Assembly (NCBI GenBank): GCA_964459445.1
Contig: CAYWMP010000041.1
Location: forward strand, 1-36,757
Direction: 5' to 3'
Length of the DNA stretch: 36,757 nt
Origin: CAYWMP01 sp964459445
GTDB taxonomy: Bacteria; Desulfobacterota; DSM-4660; Desulfatiglandales; HGW-15
In this document: positions 17,720 to 26,054 of the stretch, piece after piece
How positions within the stretch are numbered: position 1 is the first letter of the stretch
Layout: the number at the start of each line of letters is the position of its first letter
Notes under the pieces: model-generated
What the model saw: the letters and a program-made list of their open reading frames with translations, nothing else
What the model was told of the DNA's origin: nothing
Databases searched by the model: none
Translations under genes and position numbers: made by a program

Positions 17720-18037
17720 TTAAATAGGTGGTGCAATAGTAACCAAAACCCGCATATCCGTTTTTGCCCTTATCCCGTGGGGCTCGGCAATGTCGGAAAT
17801 CAGGACATCTCCGAGTCGAGCAGGTTGGGCCGTGCCGTCCTCACCCAAAAACTCTCCATTTCCCTCAATGACGGCAATACTCACCTGCCCCTCAATGTCA
17901 TGTGAATGGACGGGAAGTTCCTGACCCGCTTTGAAGTTGAAGTTCAGGATCTTGAAATAGGGGGAGTCGTGGACGAGCAATCTCGACATGGAGAGATCGT
18001 TGAAATCGTTTTCATCATAGAGGTTCACTTTTTTCAT
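17720..18037 (-). CDS. Small cupin-domain protein
   Basis: This protein of about 105 residues forms one cupin barrel. Motif 1 is HSHDIEGQVSIAVIEGNGEF, giving two His and a downstream Glu. Motif 2 is GDVLISDIAEPHGI, giving the last His. These residues suggest a bound divalent metal. The start was set at ATG 18037, nine bases after AGGAG. A TTG three codons earlier is the alternative. It lies between the NO reductase gene and the DUF364 gene on the same strand, but a strong hairpin separates it from the NO reductase. Its substrate is unknown, and single cupins often act as sensors or small enzymes. Confidence 0.85.
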   Translation of the reverse strand: MKKVNLYDENDFNDLSMSRLLVHDSPYFKILNFNFKAGQELPVHSHDIEGQVSIAVIEGNGEFLGEDGTAQPARLGDVLISDIAEPHGIRAKTDMRVLVTIAPPI

Positions 18038-18066
18038 TTCGTTCAACTCCTAATCATTTTAAATAG

Positions 18067-18098
18067 GTCACCCTCGCTCACTATCGAGCAAGGGTGAC
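18067..18098 (-). terminator. Strong hairpin between NO reductase and cupin genes
   Basis: GTCACCCT pairs perfectly with AGGGTGAC. Inside this, after one C/A mismatch, GCTC pairs with GAGC around a six-base loop. It begins 30 bases after the NO reductase stop on the minus strand and is followed by CTATTTAAAAT. It could terminate or stabilise the NO reductase transcript and lower expression of the cupin gene downstream. Confidence 0.5.
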
Positions 18099-18128
18099 GT
18101 GTTAGTGGTTTACTTCTCGTCTTGAGCG

Positions 18129-20384
18129 CTACTCAAACTTTTCGCCCGATTGGACCTCGACCGGTTTGAGTTTGGTCAGGGCCTTGAGCATAAAGAGCAA
18201 GAGCCCACCCGAGCCGAATATAATGATCAGGAAGTCGGGAATCATCCTGGTATTTCCTATTACCTGAACGACGCCCCTGAACCAGAAATCATCCGAACGG
18301 GCATGCCAGAAGCCGTTTTGGATGTTGTCCAGGACCTGAAGGATGCCCACCGGCAGGAGGGTTCCCGCAAACATGATGAAGAGTCCAATGTTCACTCCCC
18401 AGAATGAGTATTTCAGGAATCGTTCATCCCATCCGTCTTCCCGGACCAATCCCCGCATGGAGAACAGCAACAAACCGATGGCCAGCATGCCGTAGGTCCC
18501 AAAGAGGGCGGTATGTCCGTGATTCACGGTGAGATAGGTTGCATGCTCATAGTAATTAACAATCGGGGTGGTGATGGAAAGCCCCATTATACCGGCCCCG
18601 AGGACTTCCCAAAAGACAGCGGCTATCAGAAACATAAGGGGATATTTGTAGGGAAAACCGCTTCCTGCCTTCATAAGGGCTTTCTGCCCATGCCAGACTT
18701 CGGATATGAGCAGGAGGATGGGCACGGGCTCAAGGGCGGAAAACGTGGACCCCAGGGCCAACCAAAAGGAGGGTTCACCCCACCAGTAATAATGGTGCCC
18801 CACGCCGACGATACCTGCGCCCAATGCGAGGGCTACTGTGAAATAGACTGTCCGCAGGCCCGCCTTCAGCTCCACCAGACCCAGGTTAACCATCACAAAG
18901 ACGATGGCAGCCGCGGCAAAAAATTCAAAAGCGCCTTCGACCCAGGTATGGACTACCCACCAGCGCCAGAAATCCGCAATGGTCAAATGGGATTGAGGAT
19001 CGTAAAGCAGTCCAAAACAAAAAAAGCCCACGACTGCCACTGCCGAATAGGCCAAAAAGTGAGGGAGGCCCCATTTCTCTTGGCCGCTGGCGAAATGGTC
19101 TTTTAAGCCTCTAACTACCAAGACGAGCCAAATAATCAATCCGACCAGCAGGAGAATCTGCCAGAGACGGCCCAGCTCCAGATACTCCCACCCCTGATGG
19201 CCCAACCAGAACCATGACTTGTCCAAAAGGCCTTTGATACCCAACCATTCGCCGGTGAGGCTGCCAAGGGCGACAAAAACCACAGCAACAAACAGGACAT
19301 CCACCAGAAATCCCTGTGCTTTAGGCTCTCTCCCGCCTACCCTTGGAGAGATAAACAGCGTTGTTCCGATCCAGGATGTGGCAATCCAAAAGACGGCCAA
19401 CTGTAGATGCCAGGTCTTCACCAAGTTGTAGGGCATCAGGTTTGCTATGAAATCTATGCCCCAGAAAGAAGACGGGTGTACCGTATAGTGCGCCATAAAG
19501 CCACCCATGTTCACCTGCAGGAACCAAAGAGCAGAAACAACCAAGAAGTATTTGGCCGTTTTTTTCTGACTCACAGATATACTGGCTGCGGCCAATGCTT
19601 CGGCGGGTTCGGGTTTAAAGGGCAAGGATCCTTTATTGAAACCGTACCTGTGAAAGATCCATATCATCAATCCAAGGCAAAGACCGAAAACGACCAGATT
19701 GATGGCTGACCAGACAAGGGTTTTCCCTGAGGCCCTATTCCCCACCGACGGATCGTGGGGCCAGTTGTTGGTGTAGGTATGGTTATCCCCGGGTCGAATG
19801 GTTCCGGCTACCCATGCGGTCCAATAAAAGAAGTCTGCAAGGTTCATTCTCTCTTCAGGGTTTTTTATTGTTTTCGGGCGAATTGGTCCGCGCTTGTCCC
19901 CTTTGGAGAAGAGGGTGTTATAGAATTCTCGTACCTTCTTAAGTGCCGCAACCTGGTATGAGGTCAGGGTGAGTGTATCGGTTGCCGCGTCATACCGGTT
20001 GGTTTTTACCTGCTCTATAACGACGGCATCCACGGCGCCCTTTCCAGCCGTATCCAGGGCTTCATAGGCAGCGCCATACTTCTCCCGGGCCATGGCTTCA
20101 CGCATATCCTGCCCCACGTTATGCAGGGTCTGGGCCGAGAAGTCCGGCCCGCGGTAAGTGCCATGTCCCCAGACACTGCCCAAGTCCATGAGGCCGTATT
20201 TCTGCCAGACCTGCTGCCCGGCCATAATCTGATCCTTGCCGGTCAGCAATTCTCCTTTTTCTGTTACGACCTTTCCCGGATAGGGCGGCAAATCCTTTTC
20301 CGTGTAATAATAGCCAATAAGGGCCACGATGATAGACCCGAAAATGGCTATTAAAAAATACTTCTTCATTGCCGAACTAATCAT
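18129..20384 (-). CDS. norZ: Quinol-dependent nitric oxide reductase (qNOR)
   Basis: This 751-residue integral membrane enzyme reduces NO to N2O using quinol. The N-terminal extension (about 10-230) has one membrane helix and a periplasmic cytochrome-c-like fold without CxxCH haem motifs, with GQQVWQKYGLMDLGSVWGHG. This marks the quinol-using, single-subunit type. The catalytic 12-14 helix core carries the conserved His ligands in TWHLQLAVFWIATSW, VVHTWVEGAFEFFAAAAIVF, GVGHHYYWWGEP, and NHGHTALFGTYGMLAIG. The start chosen is ATG 20384, six bases after GGAGG. An upstream TTG has no ribosome site. A single-subunit qNOR without other denitrification genes nearby suggests NO detoxification. A CRP/FNR-type box lies upstream. 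Confidence 0.95.
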   Translation of the reverse strand: MISSAMKKYFLIAIFGSIIVALIGYYYTEKDLPPYPGKVVTEKGELLTGKDQIMAGQQVWQKYGLMDLGSVWGHGTYRGPDFSAQTLHNVGQDMREAMAREKYGAAYEALDTAGKGAVDAVVIEQVKTNRYDAATDTLTLTSYQVAALKKVREFYNTLFSKGDKRGPIRPKTIKNPEERMNLADFFYWTAWVAGTIRPGDNHTYTNNWPHDPSVGNRASGKTLVWSAINLVVFGLCLGLMIWIFHRYGFNKGSLPFKPEPAEALAAASISVSQKKTAKYFLVVSALWFLQVNMGGFMAHYTVHPSSFWGIDFIANLMPYNLVKTWHLQLAVFWIATSWIGTTLFISPRVGGREPKAQGFLVDVLFVAVVFVALGSLTGEWLGIKGLLDKSWFWLGHQGWEYLELGRLWQILLLVGLIIWLVLVVRGLKDHFASGQEKWGLPHFLAYSAVAVVGFFCFGLLYDPQSHLTIADFWRWWVVHTWVEGAFEFFAAAAIVFVMVNLGLVELKAGLRTVYFTVALALGAGIVGVGHHYYWWGEPSFWLALGSTFSALEPVPILLLISEVWHGQKALMKAGSGFPYKYPLMFLIAAVFWEVLGAGIMGLSITTPIVNYYEHATYLTVNHGHTALFGTYGMLAIGLLLFSMRGLVREDGWDERFLKYSFWGVNIGLFIMFAGTLLPVGILQVLDNIQNGFWHARSDDFWFRGVVQVIGNTRMIPDFLIIIFGSGGLLLFMLKALTKLKPVEVQSGEKFE

Positions 20385-20601
20385 AAGCCACCTCCACAAT
20401 TAGAATTTAAAAAGAACTTGTTCCAAACTCAAAATGAAGTTCGAATTGAAGCACCACCCACCCATCTTCCAACTAACCCAATTAATCTCAAAAAAATCAG
20501 ACTACATTTGGTCACCAACTCATTGGACATTAGTCTCTTCTATGATGATCTTTAGGATTTTCGGATCAAGCGTTGCAAAAGGGTTCTATGATGCTAAAGG
20601 A

Positions 20602-20644
20602 ATAATAGATTGGTCAAGAAGGTTGAGGCATTGACTTAAGTCAA
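20602..20644 (-). promoter_or_regulatory. CRP/FNR-type box and promoter for NO reductase
   Basis: The perfect palindrome TTGACTTAAGTCAA (20631-20644) lies 23 bases from TATTAT (20602-20607, read on the minus strand). That is the class II spacing, with the activator overlapping position -41 to -42. The transcript would start near 20596, with a leader of about 210 bases to the NO reductase. The sequence fits FNR/DNR/HcpR-type activators, and the regulator itself is not in the window. The rest of the 391-base gap 20385-20775 holds nothing else that can be supported. Confidence 0.65.
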
Positions 20645-20775
20645 AATGGTCCAAAAAAGCGGTAAGATAGGGTTACGTAGTTAATTTAGCATAGAGACAT
20701 TCCTCAATTCCACAAGCATTGGATTCGCTCCCTTGGCTACTTAGGAATGAAAGTGTTGCGTAAGCGAAGGATGGA

Positions 20776-22239
20776 CTATTCCCAATCAAGCAGCCTTCTC
20801 TGCCCTTTGAGTTGCCGGATTTCTGTGACATCTTGGCTGACTTCCAGGCAGCCTTTGTAATTTGCATCCTTATCACGAAGGGCGTAATAGCGAATAAGGA
20901 TGAATTTGTCCCCTAATGTAATCCAAAATTCGGCGGTATCTCTTTCTCCGGCCTTGAAGGTGTCCAGAATCTTATTCACCATGTGGACGCTGTCCGGGGG
21001 ATGACATCTCTGCACCTTCCGGCCGATGATCCCCGGGCTTCGAGGGAAAATTCTCTCATCGCCCTTTGAATAGTAGGAGACCCTGTCCTCTTCATCGACG
21101 AGGGTGATATCTACCGGTAGATTGGTAAGCATCAGGTTTATGTGTTCCTTGGACAAATAGCCTGTATCCAGTCTCATCTTTTCCGGCCCCACGGCACTTA
21201 CTTCTTCGGCTTCGGGTTTAGGAGACCAGCCTTCATCAGGTTCCACCCAGGCAAATCCGATTTCCTCTTCACCCTCCTTGACCCTAATCCAATCCGCATC
21301 GGAAAGGGTTTCCAAAGACATGGGGTACAAGATGTTTTCCTCCTTATAGATCATCTCTCGAATGGCTGATAGGGCATCGCTTAGGGTAACAGTGCTGTCC
21401 TTTGCATTGTTTTCGGATAGCGCCTTTCGAACTTCTTTAAGAGATGCACGGATATCATCGTGTATGGCCCACATGACCTGTGAAGGACCGGAGATGTCGT
21501 GGGCTTCGAGAAGGGGAAAGAGCTGATTTTCCTTTCGTTTATAGTGGATATCCACTTTCCACAATTCGTCCGAAAGTTTGGTCAATTCCCCCTGGTTGTC
21601 ACTAAAGGATTGTTCATCGGGTGGCGACCCGATCCCGTTGAGCATTTCCTCAATACTATTCATGATCTCTTCCGAGGCCCGGTTCTCTTTCATAAAGGTA
21701 TGAACAGGATGTCCTGGAGGGGCCCCCGGAATTTCCTGTTTTTCGAGGGCCTCTTTGAAAACGGCCACATGAACGTCACAAAGTCGCTTTACCTCGCTTT
21801 CGGGCAAACCCTCAGCAATCAGCTTTTGTTCCATGTTGGCGATCTCTGAGGGCGATACGTCTTGGATGAGTTCCCAGAATCTACTTTTTAGGTTTTCCAT
21901 ATCTACGCCCTTGTGGAGATCACGAATGATTCCTTTAAGGGTCTCTTGCCTGGCTGTTGGATCAGTCAATGGTTCAATTTTGGCTGCAACCTCTTTCATA
22001 ATATTCACCGATTCATTGGCTTTCGCTTTAATCTCATCGGCAATCTCGTTCATAAATGGATCGAGGTCGAACTTTCCCATGGTAGCCACCTTGCTCAGGG
22101 TCGCTATTTTTCCCATGGTTTTTCGCATAATGGGATTCTTTAATTTCTTGAATTCGTTTGATTTATTGATCAAAAAATCGAGAAGAAAAGGGTATGCTTT
22201 TAAAAGATCGTCTATTTTGGTTTTGGGCGTCAGATCCAT
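20776..22239 (-). CDS. DUF1858-DUF438-hemerythrin-PAS protein
   Basis: This 487-residue soluble protein has four modules. Residues 1-65 resemble DUF1858 (LTPKTKIDDLLKAYPFLLDFL). About 90-165 is DUF438 (LKGIIRDLHKGVDMENLKSRF). About 175-310 is a hemerythrin-like HHE domain with HPVHTFMKEN, DIHYKRKENQLFPLLEAHD, WAIHDDIRASL and YKEENILYP, giving a probable diiron site. About 360-480 is a PAS domain ending in VSQDVTEIRQLKGQ. Such proteins are thought to sense or repair under O2 or NO stress. It is next to the NO reductase, and a shared FNR-type box supports that here. Start ATG 22239 was preferred over ATG 22251 because GGAGGTGAAA directly precedes it. There is no kinase or DNA-binding output. 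Confidence 0.88.
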   Translation of the reverse strand: MDLTPKTKIDDLLKAYPFLLDFLINKSNEFKKLKNPIMRKTMGKIATLSKVATMGKFDLDPFMNEIADEIKAKANESVNIMKEVAAKIEPLTDPTARQETLKGIIRDLHKGVDMENLKSRFWELIQDVSPSEIANMEQKLIAEGLPESEVKRLCDVHVAVFKEALEKQEIPGAPPGHPVHTFMKENRASEEIMNSIEEMLNGIGSPPDEQSFSDNQGELTKLSDELWKVDIHYKRKENQLFPLLEAHDISGPSQVMWAIHDDIRASLKEVRKALSENNAKDSTVTLSDALSAIREMIYKEENILYPMSLETLSDADWIRVKEGEEEIGFAWVEPDEGWSPKPEAEEVSAVGPEKMRLDTGYLSKEHINLMLTNLPVDITLVDEEDRVSYYSKGDERIFPRSPGIIGRKVQRCHPPDSVHMVNKILDTFKAGERDTAEFWITLGDKFILIRYYALRDKDANYKGCLEVSQDVTEIRQLKGQRRLLDWE

Positions 22240-22294
22240 TTTCACCTCCATGTTTGAACTGATTTGTCTCCCCTGGCCACGGCAGGGTTTCGAT

Positions 22295-22450
22295 TTATCC
22301 GCCTTCGCAGAAGATCACGGGCTTGCCCCTGGATGAATGCGCAAAAATTTTATGCTACGGCGCGATGTCACCCCAAAATTGAGGCGGATAACCGCGTCGT
22401 AGCCGAAGGCGAAGACGGGTAACTTCAAGGGACCACGGGTTTACCCGTGG
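22295..22450. repeat. Hairpin-rich intergenic element with inverted ends
   Basis: The arms TTATCCGCC (22295-22303) and GGCGGATAA (22383-22391) are perfect inverted repeats. Two similar stem-loops flank the region: GGGC-TT-GCCC at 22319-22328 within CACGGGCTTGCCCCTGG, and the perfect CCACGGGT-TT-ACCCGTGG at 22433-22450. The near-duplicate CACGGG-TT-CCC units and the inverted arms suggest a palindromic dispersed repeat or small non-autonomous element in the leader of the hemerythrin gene. No transposase ORF or target duplication was seen. The 496-base gap 22240-22735 otherwise holds only the FNR-type promoter region. Confidence 0.4.
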
Positions 22451-22531
22451 GGCTCCATTACCGAGTGCAGATCCTGAGTAAAAAATCCGCTGTTTATTTC
22501 CAATTTTCTACATGATGATAGATTTAGAGTA

Positions 22532-22574
22532 ATTGACTTAAGTCAATGAAGGTTGTGTCATTCGTCCCTAGAAT
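22532..22574. promoter_or_regulatory. CRP/FNR-type box between hemerythrin and ACT genes
   Basis: The 16-base palindrome ATTGACTTAAGTCAAT (22532-22547) is identical in its 14-base core to the NO reductase box. On the plus strand TAGAAT (22569-22574) follows after 22 bases, the class II spacing, toward the ACT-domain gene. On the minus strand TAGAAA occurs at 22 bases, toward the hemerythrin gene. The box could therefore serve either or both genes. Confidence 0.6.
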
Positions 22575-22735
22575 AGAGGTTCAATAAAGGGAGATGAAAA
22601 CGCTCTCCTGTGTTGTCCCTCGAACCTGTGGTATATTTAAGGAAGTAGATTCTTGAAATAGAAAAAGGAAAATAATTGGTATTGTAATCCAAAAATATCC
22701 ATTTGAGAACCCCGGAAAATGAAAAGGAGGGATGC

Positions 22736-23176
22736 ATGAAGCTCAAACAAATATCGGTCTTTATAGAGAATTCGCCAGGCCGTTTGTACGATGTCACCAA
22801 GACACTGGGCGATTCGGGCATTAATCTGCGTGCACTAAACCTGGTTGACACGGGCGACTTCGGCGTCCTGAGGCTCTTGGTTTCCGACGTATCAACGGCC
22901 CGGCGGCTTATGATGGAGAAACATCTTCCGGCAAGGATCGATGAAGTGGTTGCGGCCGAAATCGTCGACAAACCGGGGGCGCTCGCAGAAGTCCTAAAGC
23001 CTCTTCTGGATGAAAAGCTGAGCGTCGTTTATATGTACGCCTTTATAGGTTTTTCTTCGGGTGGGGCCGTCATGATTTTTCGCTTCAGCGACAACGATAG
23101 AGCCATAGAGATCCTTCAGAATCAAGGCATCAAATTGTTGGATGCCGAGGCCTTTGGGATGATTGAAGCGGAATGA
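22736..23176 (+). CDS. Tandem ACT-domain protein
   Basis: This 146-residue protein consists of two ACT domains (about 3-68 and 70-143). The first reads KQISVFIENSPGRLYDVTKTL and GINLRALNLVDTGDFGVLRLLV. The second begins VVAAEIVDKPGALAEVLKPLL. ACT domains bind amino acids and regulate enzymes. Free-standing pairs of this kind are common in anaerobes, often beside phenylacetate-CoA ligase genes, but none is present here. The start is fixed by AAGGAGG six bases before ATG 22736. An FNR-type promoter upstream is oriented toward it. The gap to the next gene is 237 bases, without a clear promoter or terminator. Confidence 0.88.
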   Translation: MKLKQISVFIENSPGRLYDVTKTLGDSGINLRALNLVDTGDFGVLRLLVSDVSTARRLMMEKHLPARIDEVVAAEIVDKPGALAEVLKPLLDEKLSVVYMYAFIGFSSGGAVMIFRFSDNDRAIEILQNQGIKLLDAEAFGMIEAE

Positions 23177-23413
23177 TTGTCAGTGAATAGCCCATTATTA
23201 CAAATAAAAACGACATATTTCATAGTGTGGTTGGAATCAAAATAATGTCCATACAGAAATGAGATAGTTTTTGCAAGTTCAAGGAAGGCGAAAATTTTAA
23301 CCACAGGAATACATGTAGTATTTTGAGGATTGGAATTTGAGCCTGATGCTGAAATTGTGAAAAATGGCCATTTCTGGATGGACACTAAAAGGGAAGTAGG
23401 AGGAAACAACCCC

Positions 23414-24358
23414 ATGGAGGACAAAACGGATTTTCAGCCCAAATCATTCGCCGTTGTCGGAGCCGGTCCGGTAGGCTGTATCGTTTCAGCCTTTCTTGCA
23501 AAGGGTGGGTATGACGTGACCCTTTGCGATGTTGTTCCCGATCTCATCAAACCGGCATTGGACCCCGGAATCCGAATAGAGGGGGCGGAAACCGTCAAGC
23601 AGGCTGTTTCAAGGACATGTAGCAGCGTAGATGATTTGACGGATATTCGTCCGGAGGTCGTATTTCTCACAGTTAAGGCCAACGCTCTTCCACTCATTGC
23701 ATCTGCCCTAGAGAATTTTTATAGAGAGGGCACATATGTGGTGAGTTGGCAGAACGGCATCGATACGGAGCTGGTTATGGCCCAATCCCTCGGCAGGAAG
23801 GCCGTCATGAGAGCGGTCGTGAATTACGGTTGCGGTCTCGTGGCGCCGGCCCATGTGCACATGCCCTTTCATCACCCGCCGCATTTTCTCCAGGAACTCG
23901 ACCCGGAATCGGCGGATGCGGCGAAGGCCGTCGCGAAGGCCCTCTCCAATAGCGGCCTCATAACGGAACATACTCACGAGATTGTTTACATGGTATGGAG
24001 AAAGGCCATCCTCAATGCCTGCATGAATCCCGTGTGTGCGGTCACAGGCATAACCATGGCGCAGGCCATGAACGATCCCATTGTCTTTCAGATTGTCGAT
24101 GCTCTGGTCAAGGAATGCGTGAAGGTGGCAAGGGCGAACGAAATCTCCTTGGGTTGGGATTTCTATCGATACGCCATGGAATATATGAGCAAAGCCGGGG
24201 ATCACAAACCGTCCATGCTCGTTGATATTGAAAACAAGCGAAGGACGGAGATCGATTTTATTAATGGGAAGTTTGTCGAATACGGGGAACAGTCAGGTGT
24301 GGAGACGCCTTACAACATTACAATCCGTGCCCTGGTAAAGGCCCTGGAACCGAAATAG
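23414..24358 (+). CDS. Ketopantoate reductase family protein (PanE/ApbA)
   Basis: This 314-residue NADPH-dependent oxidoreductase has an N-terminal Rossmann domain with VVGAGPVGCIVSAFLAKGGY and VFLTVKANALPL. The family loop is SWQNGIDTE and the catalytic lysine lies in MVWRKAILNACMNPVCAVTG. C-terminal helices contain KPSMLVDIENKRRTEIDFINGK, with the family's conserved substrate-binding Ser-Met and Glu residues. It probably converts ketopantoate to pantoate, or a similar 2-oxoacid. Paralogues of this family are frequent, so the pantothenate role is not certain. The start was set at ATG 23414 after AGGAGG. Frames reaching back to a TTG at 23330 are less likely. The gene converges with the NifS-like gene. 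Confidence 0.9.
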   Translation: MEDKTDFQPKSFAVVGAGPVGCIVSAFLAKGGYDVTLCDVVPDLIKPALDPGIRIEGAETVKQAVSRTCSSVDDLTDIRPEVVFLTVKANALPLIASALENFYREGTYVVSWQNGIDTELVMAQSLGRKAVMRAVVNYGCGLVAPAHVHMPFHHPPHFLQELDPESADAAKAVAKALSNSGLITEHTHEIVYMVWRKAILNACMNPVCAVTGITMAQAMNDPIVFQIVDALVKECVKVARANEISLGWDFYRYAMEYMSKAGDHKPSMLVDIENKRRTEIDFINGKFVEYGEQSGVETPYNITIRALVKALEPK

Positions 24359-24418
24359 AGAGGCGCAGGGAAAAGGGCAGAAGCGAAAAGATGAATCGGA
24401 CGTCTCGGAAGATCCGGC

Positions 24419-25594
24419 TTAAGCAGCCGTTGTCTTCTTCCAGAGAGGTGAGAAGGAACGAAGCCTGCTTACGGCCTCAGGAAACTTGTCCAGTACATAA
24501 TCAACGTCTTCTTGGGTGGTGCTGGCGTCCAGAGAAAACACGATCGATCCATTTGCCAAATCGGGAGGTACCTGTATCGCCACTAGAACAGGCGAAGTCT
24601 TCAGGGCCTTGGATGCACAGGCCGAACCGGTGTTTGCATAGACGCGGTCCTCATTGAGCATCAATATCAGCGCCTCTCCTTCAACGGCTTCAATGCAGAA
24701 GCTGGCATGATTGGGTAACCGCTGAGTCGGATGGCCGGTATATCGTATGCTTTCGATTCGTTCTTGAATCCCTGAAGCCAGCTTATCTCTCAATTCCCGA
24801 ACAAACCCCATTTTTTTGGGGACTTCATCCATGGCAAGTTCGGCGGCCTTTCCCAATCCCACAATAGCAGGAACATTTTCCGTCCCGGCTCGCCTTCCGT
24901 ATTCTTGAATACCGCCATGGATCAAAGGCATGAGTCTGAAGCCCTTTTTGAAATAAAGCGCTCCGATCCCTTTGGGACCGCCCAAGGGGATGCCGGAAAG
25001 GCTCAGCATATCCACATCCAGTTCGTTTACATCCACGGGGATATTTCCGACGGTCGCGACGGCATCCGTATGAAAGCCCACGCCCTTTTCCCGGCAGATG
25101 GCAGAGATTTCTGATATGGGTTCGATGGTCCCGATTTCATTGTTCGCGTGCATTATTGAAACGAGAAGGGTTTCCGGCCTGATTAAATCTTCAATGCGCT
25201 GCGGATCAACCAAACCGTGTTCATCCACCGGAAGAAATGTCACCTCGAAGTCTAGGACTCTTTCCAGAAATCTGGCAGGATTAAGGACCGAGTGGTGCTC
25301 AATAGATGATATGATGACATGATTTCCTTTCCCCTTCCTGGCAAAGCAGGCGCCTTTTATGGCAAGGTTGTTCGCCTCAGCACCCGAAGAGGTGAATATG
25401 ATTTCCTTTGCATTGGCGTCAATGAGTTTGGCTACATTCTCCCTCTGCTCTTCAACAACGTCTTTGATCCTGGCGCCCAGATCATAGACCGTTGATGGAT
25501 TGCCGTATTCCTCTTCAAAATAGGGAAGCATAGTTTGTACAACTTCCTTTCTCACAGGTGTTGCAGATGCATGATCCAAGTATACCGCTCGCAT
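24419..25594 (-). CDS. NifS/IscS homologue lacking the PLP lysine
   Basis: This 391-residue fold-type I protein aligns over its whole length with cysteine desulfurases: VYLDHASATPVRKEV, FTSSGAEANNLAIKG, EHHSVLNPARFL, HANNEIGT, HTDAVATVGNIPVDV, GGPKGIGALYF, and RRAGTENVPAIVGLG. The active-site cysteine is present (Cys326 in NTGSACASKA). The PLP lysine motif SGHK is replaced by SGIP (Pro203). The usual Gln after the Asp177 motif is Ala180, and the substrate-binding Arg of the RxSLG segment is missing (SIVFSLDAST). It therefore probably cannot run the normal PLP reaction. A lysine-less IscS of Archaeoglobus is a known precedent, proposed to work with external sulfide. It starts 10 bases after the TusA-like gene. 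Confidence 0.9.
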   Translation of the reverse strand: MRAVYLDHASATPVRKEVVQTMLPYFEEEYGNPSTVYDLGARIKDVVEEQRENVAKLIDANAKEIIFTSSGAEANNLAIKGACFARKGKGNHVIISSIEHHSVLNPARFLERVLDFEVTFLPVDEHGLVDPQRIEDLIRPETLLVSIMHANNEIGTIEPISEISAICREKGVGFHTDAVATVGNIPVDVNELDVDMLSLSGIPLGGPKGIGALYFKKGFRLMPLIHGGIQEYGRRAGTENVPAIVGLGKAAELAMDEVPKKMGFVRELRDKLASGIQERIESIRYTGHPTQRLPNHASFCIEAVEGEALILMLNEDRVYANTGSACASKALKTSPVLVAIQVPPDLANGSIVFSLDASTTQEDVDYVLDKFPEAVSRLRSFSPLWKKTTAA

Positions 25595-25604
25595 GGAAGC
25601 CCCC

Positions 25605-25853
25605 TTATTTCCTCTTCTTGATATAGAGTTTATAACAGTCGTCTTCTTCTTCAATGCCGAGAAAATCCTGACCGCACTTTTCGCACCATGAGGGGATATC
25701 CTCCAAAGCGCCATCATAGTCCGTCAGGACCTCAAGGACCTGACCTTCTTTCATGCAGGCAAGCTTTTCACCGGGCTCCAAAAGGTGCAAAGGACACATA
25801 CGACACACGAGGTCCAAGGTGTCGTCAGCTTTTAGTTTTTCTACGAATTTCAT
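25605..25853 (-). CDS. Cysteine-rich TusA/SirA-like sulfur-transfer protein
   Basis: This 82-residue protein has the TusA-like pattern. An N-terminal cysteine-proline CRMCPLHLLEPGEKL is followed by the strand-helix segment GQVLEVLTDYDGALEDIPSWC and a C-terminal strand YKLYIKKRK. The canonical CPxP is CPLH here (Cys20). Extra cysteines are at 17, 33, 57, 60 and 73, with a CEKC pair that could bind metal or carry persulfide. It lies directly upstream of the lysine-less NifS homologue (10-base gap) and is probably its sulfur-relay partner, as TusA is for IscS. That pairing is inference from position. GGAGAAAAAG precedes the ATG. Two promoter-like sequences lie upstream. Confidence 0.8.
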   Translation of the reverse strand: MKFVEKLKADDTLDLVCRMCPLHLLEPGEKLACMKEGQVLEVLTDYDGALEDIPSWCEKCGQDFLGIEEEDDCYKLYIKKRK

Positions 25854-25927
25854 CTTTTTCTCCTTATGGCGGTGTCCGCTATTTCACAGCAGATGCTGAT
25901 ATTTTTAGAATAATTCCGATACTGAGT

Positions 25928-25956
25928 AAAATAAGTAGGCTTAGGGCCCATGTCAA
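25928..25956 (-). promoter_or_regulatory. Consensus-like promoter before TusA-like gene
   Basis: On the minus strand TTGACA (25951-25956) is followed after 17 bases by TATTTT (25928-25933). The expected start near 25921 leaves a leader of about 68 bases. This would be an operator-independent second promoter for the TusA-like/NifS-like pair. Confidence 0.45.
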
Positions 25957-26054
25957 TGTACTTCCACGTTCGCATATATCGGTATTTCATGTGACCGTTT
26001 TTCATTAAGCCCACCATCCAAATAATATTTAGGAAAGCGTTCTTTTTCTTGTTT

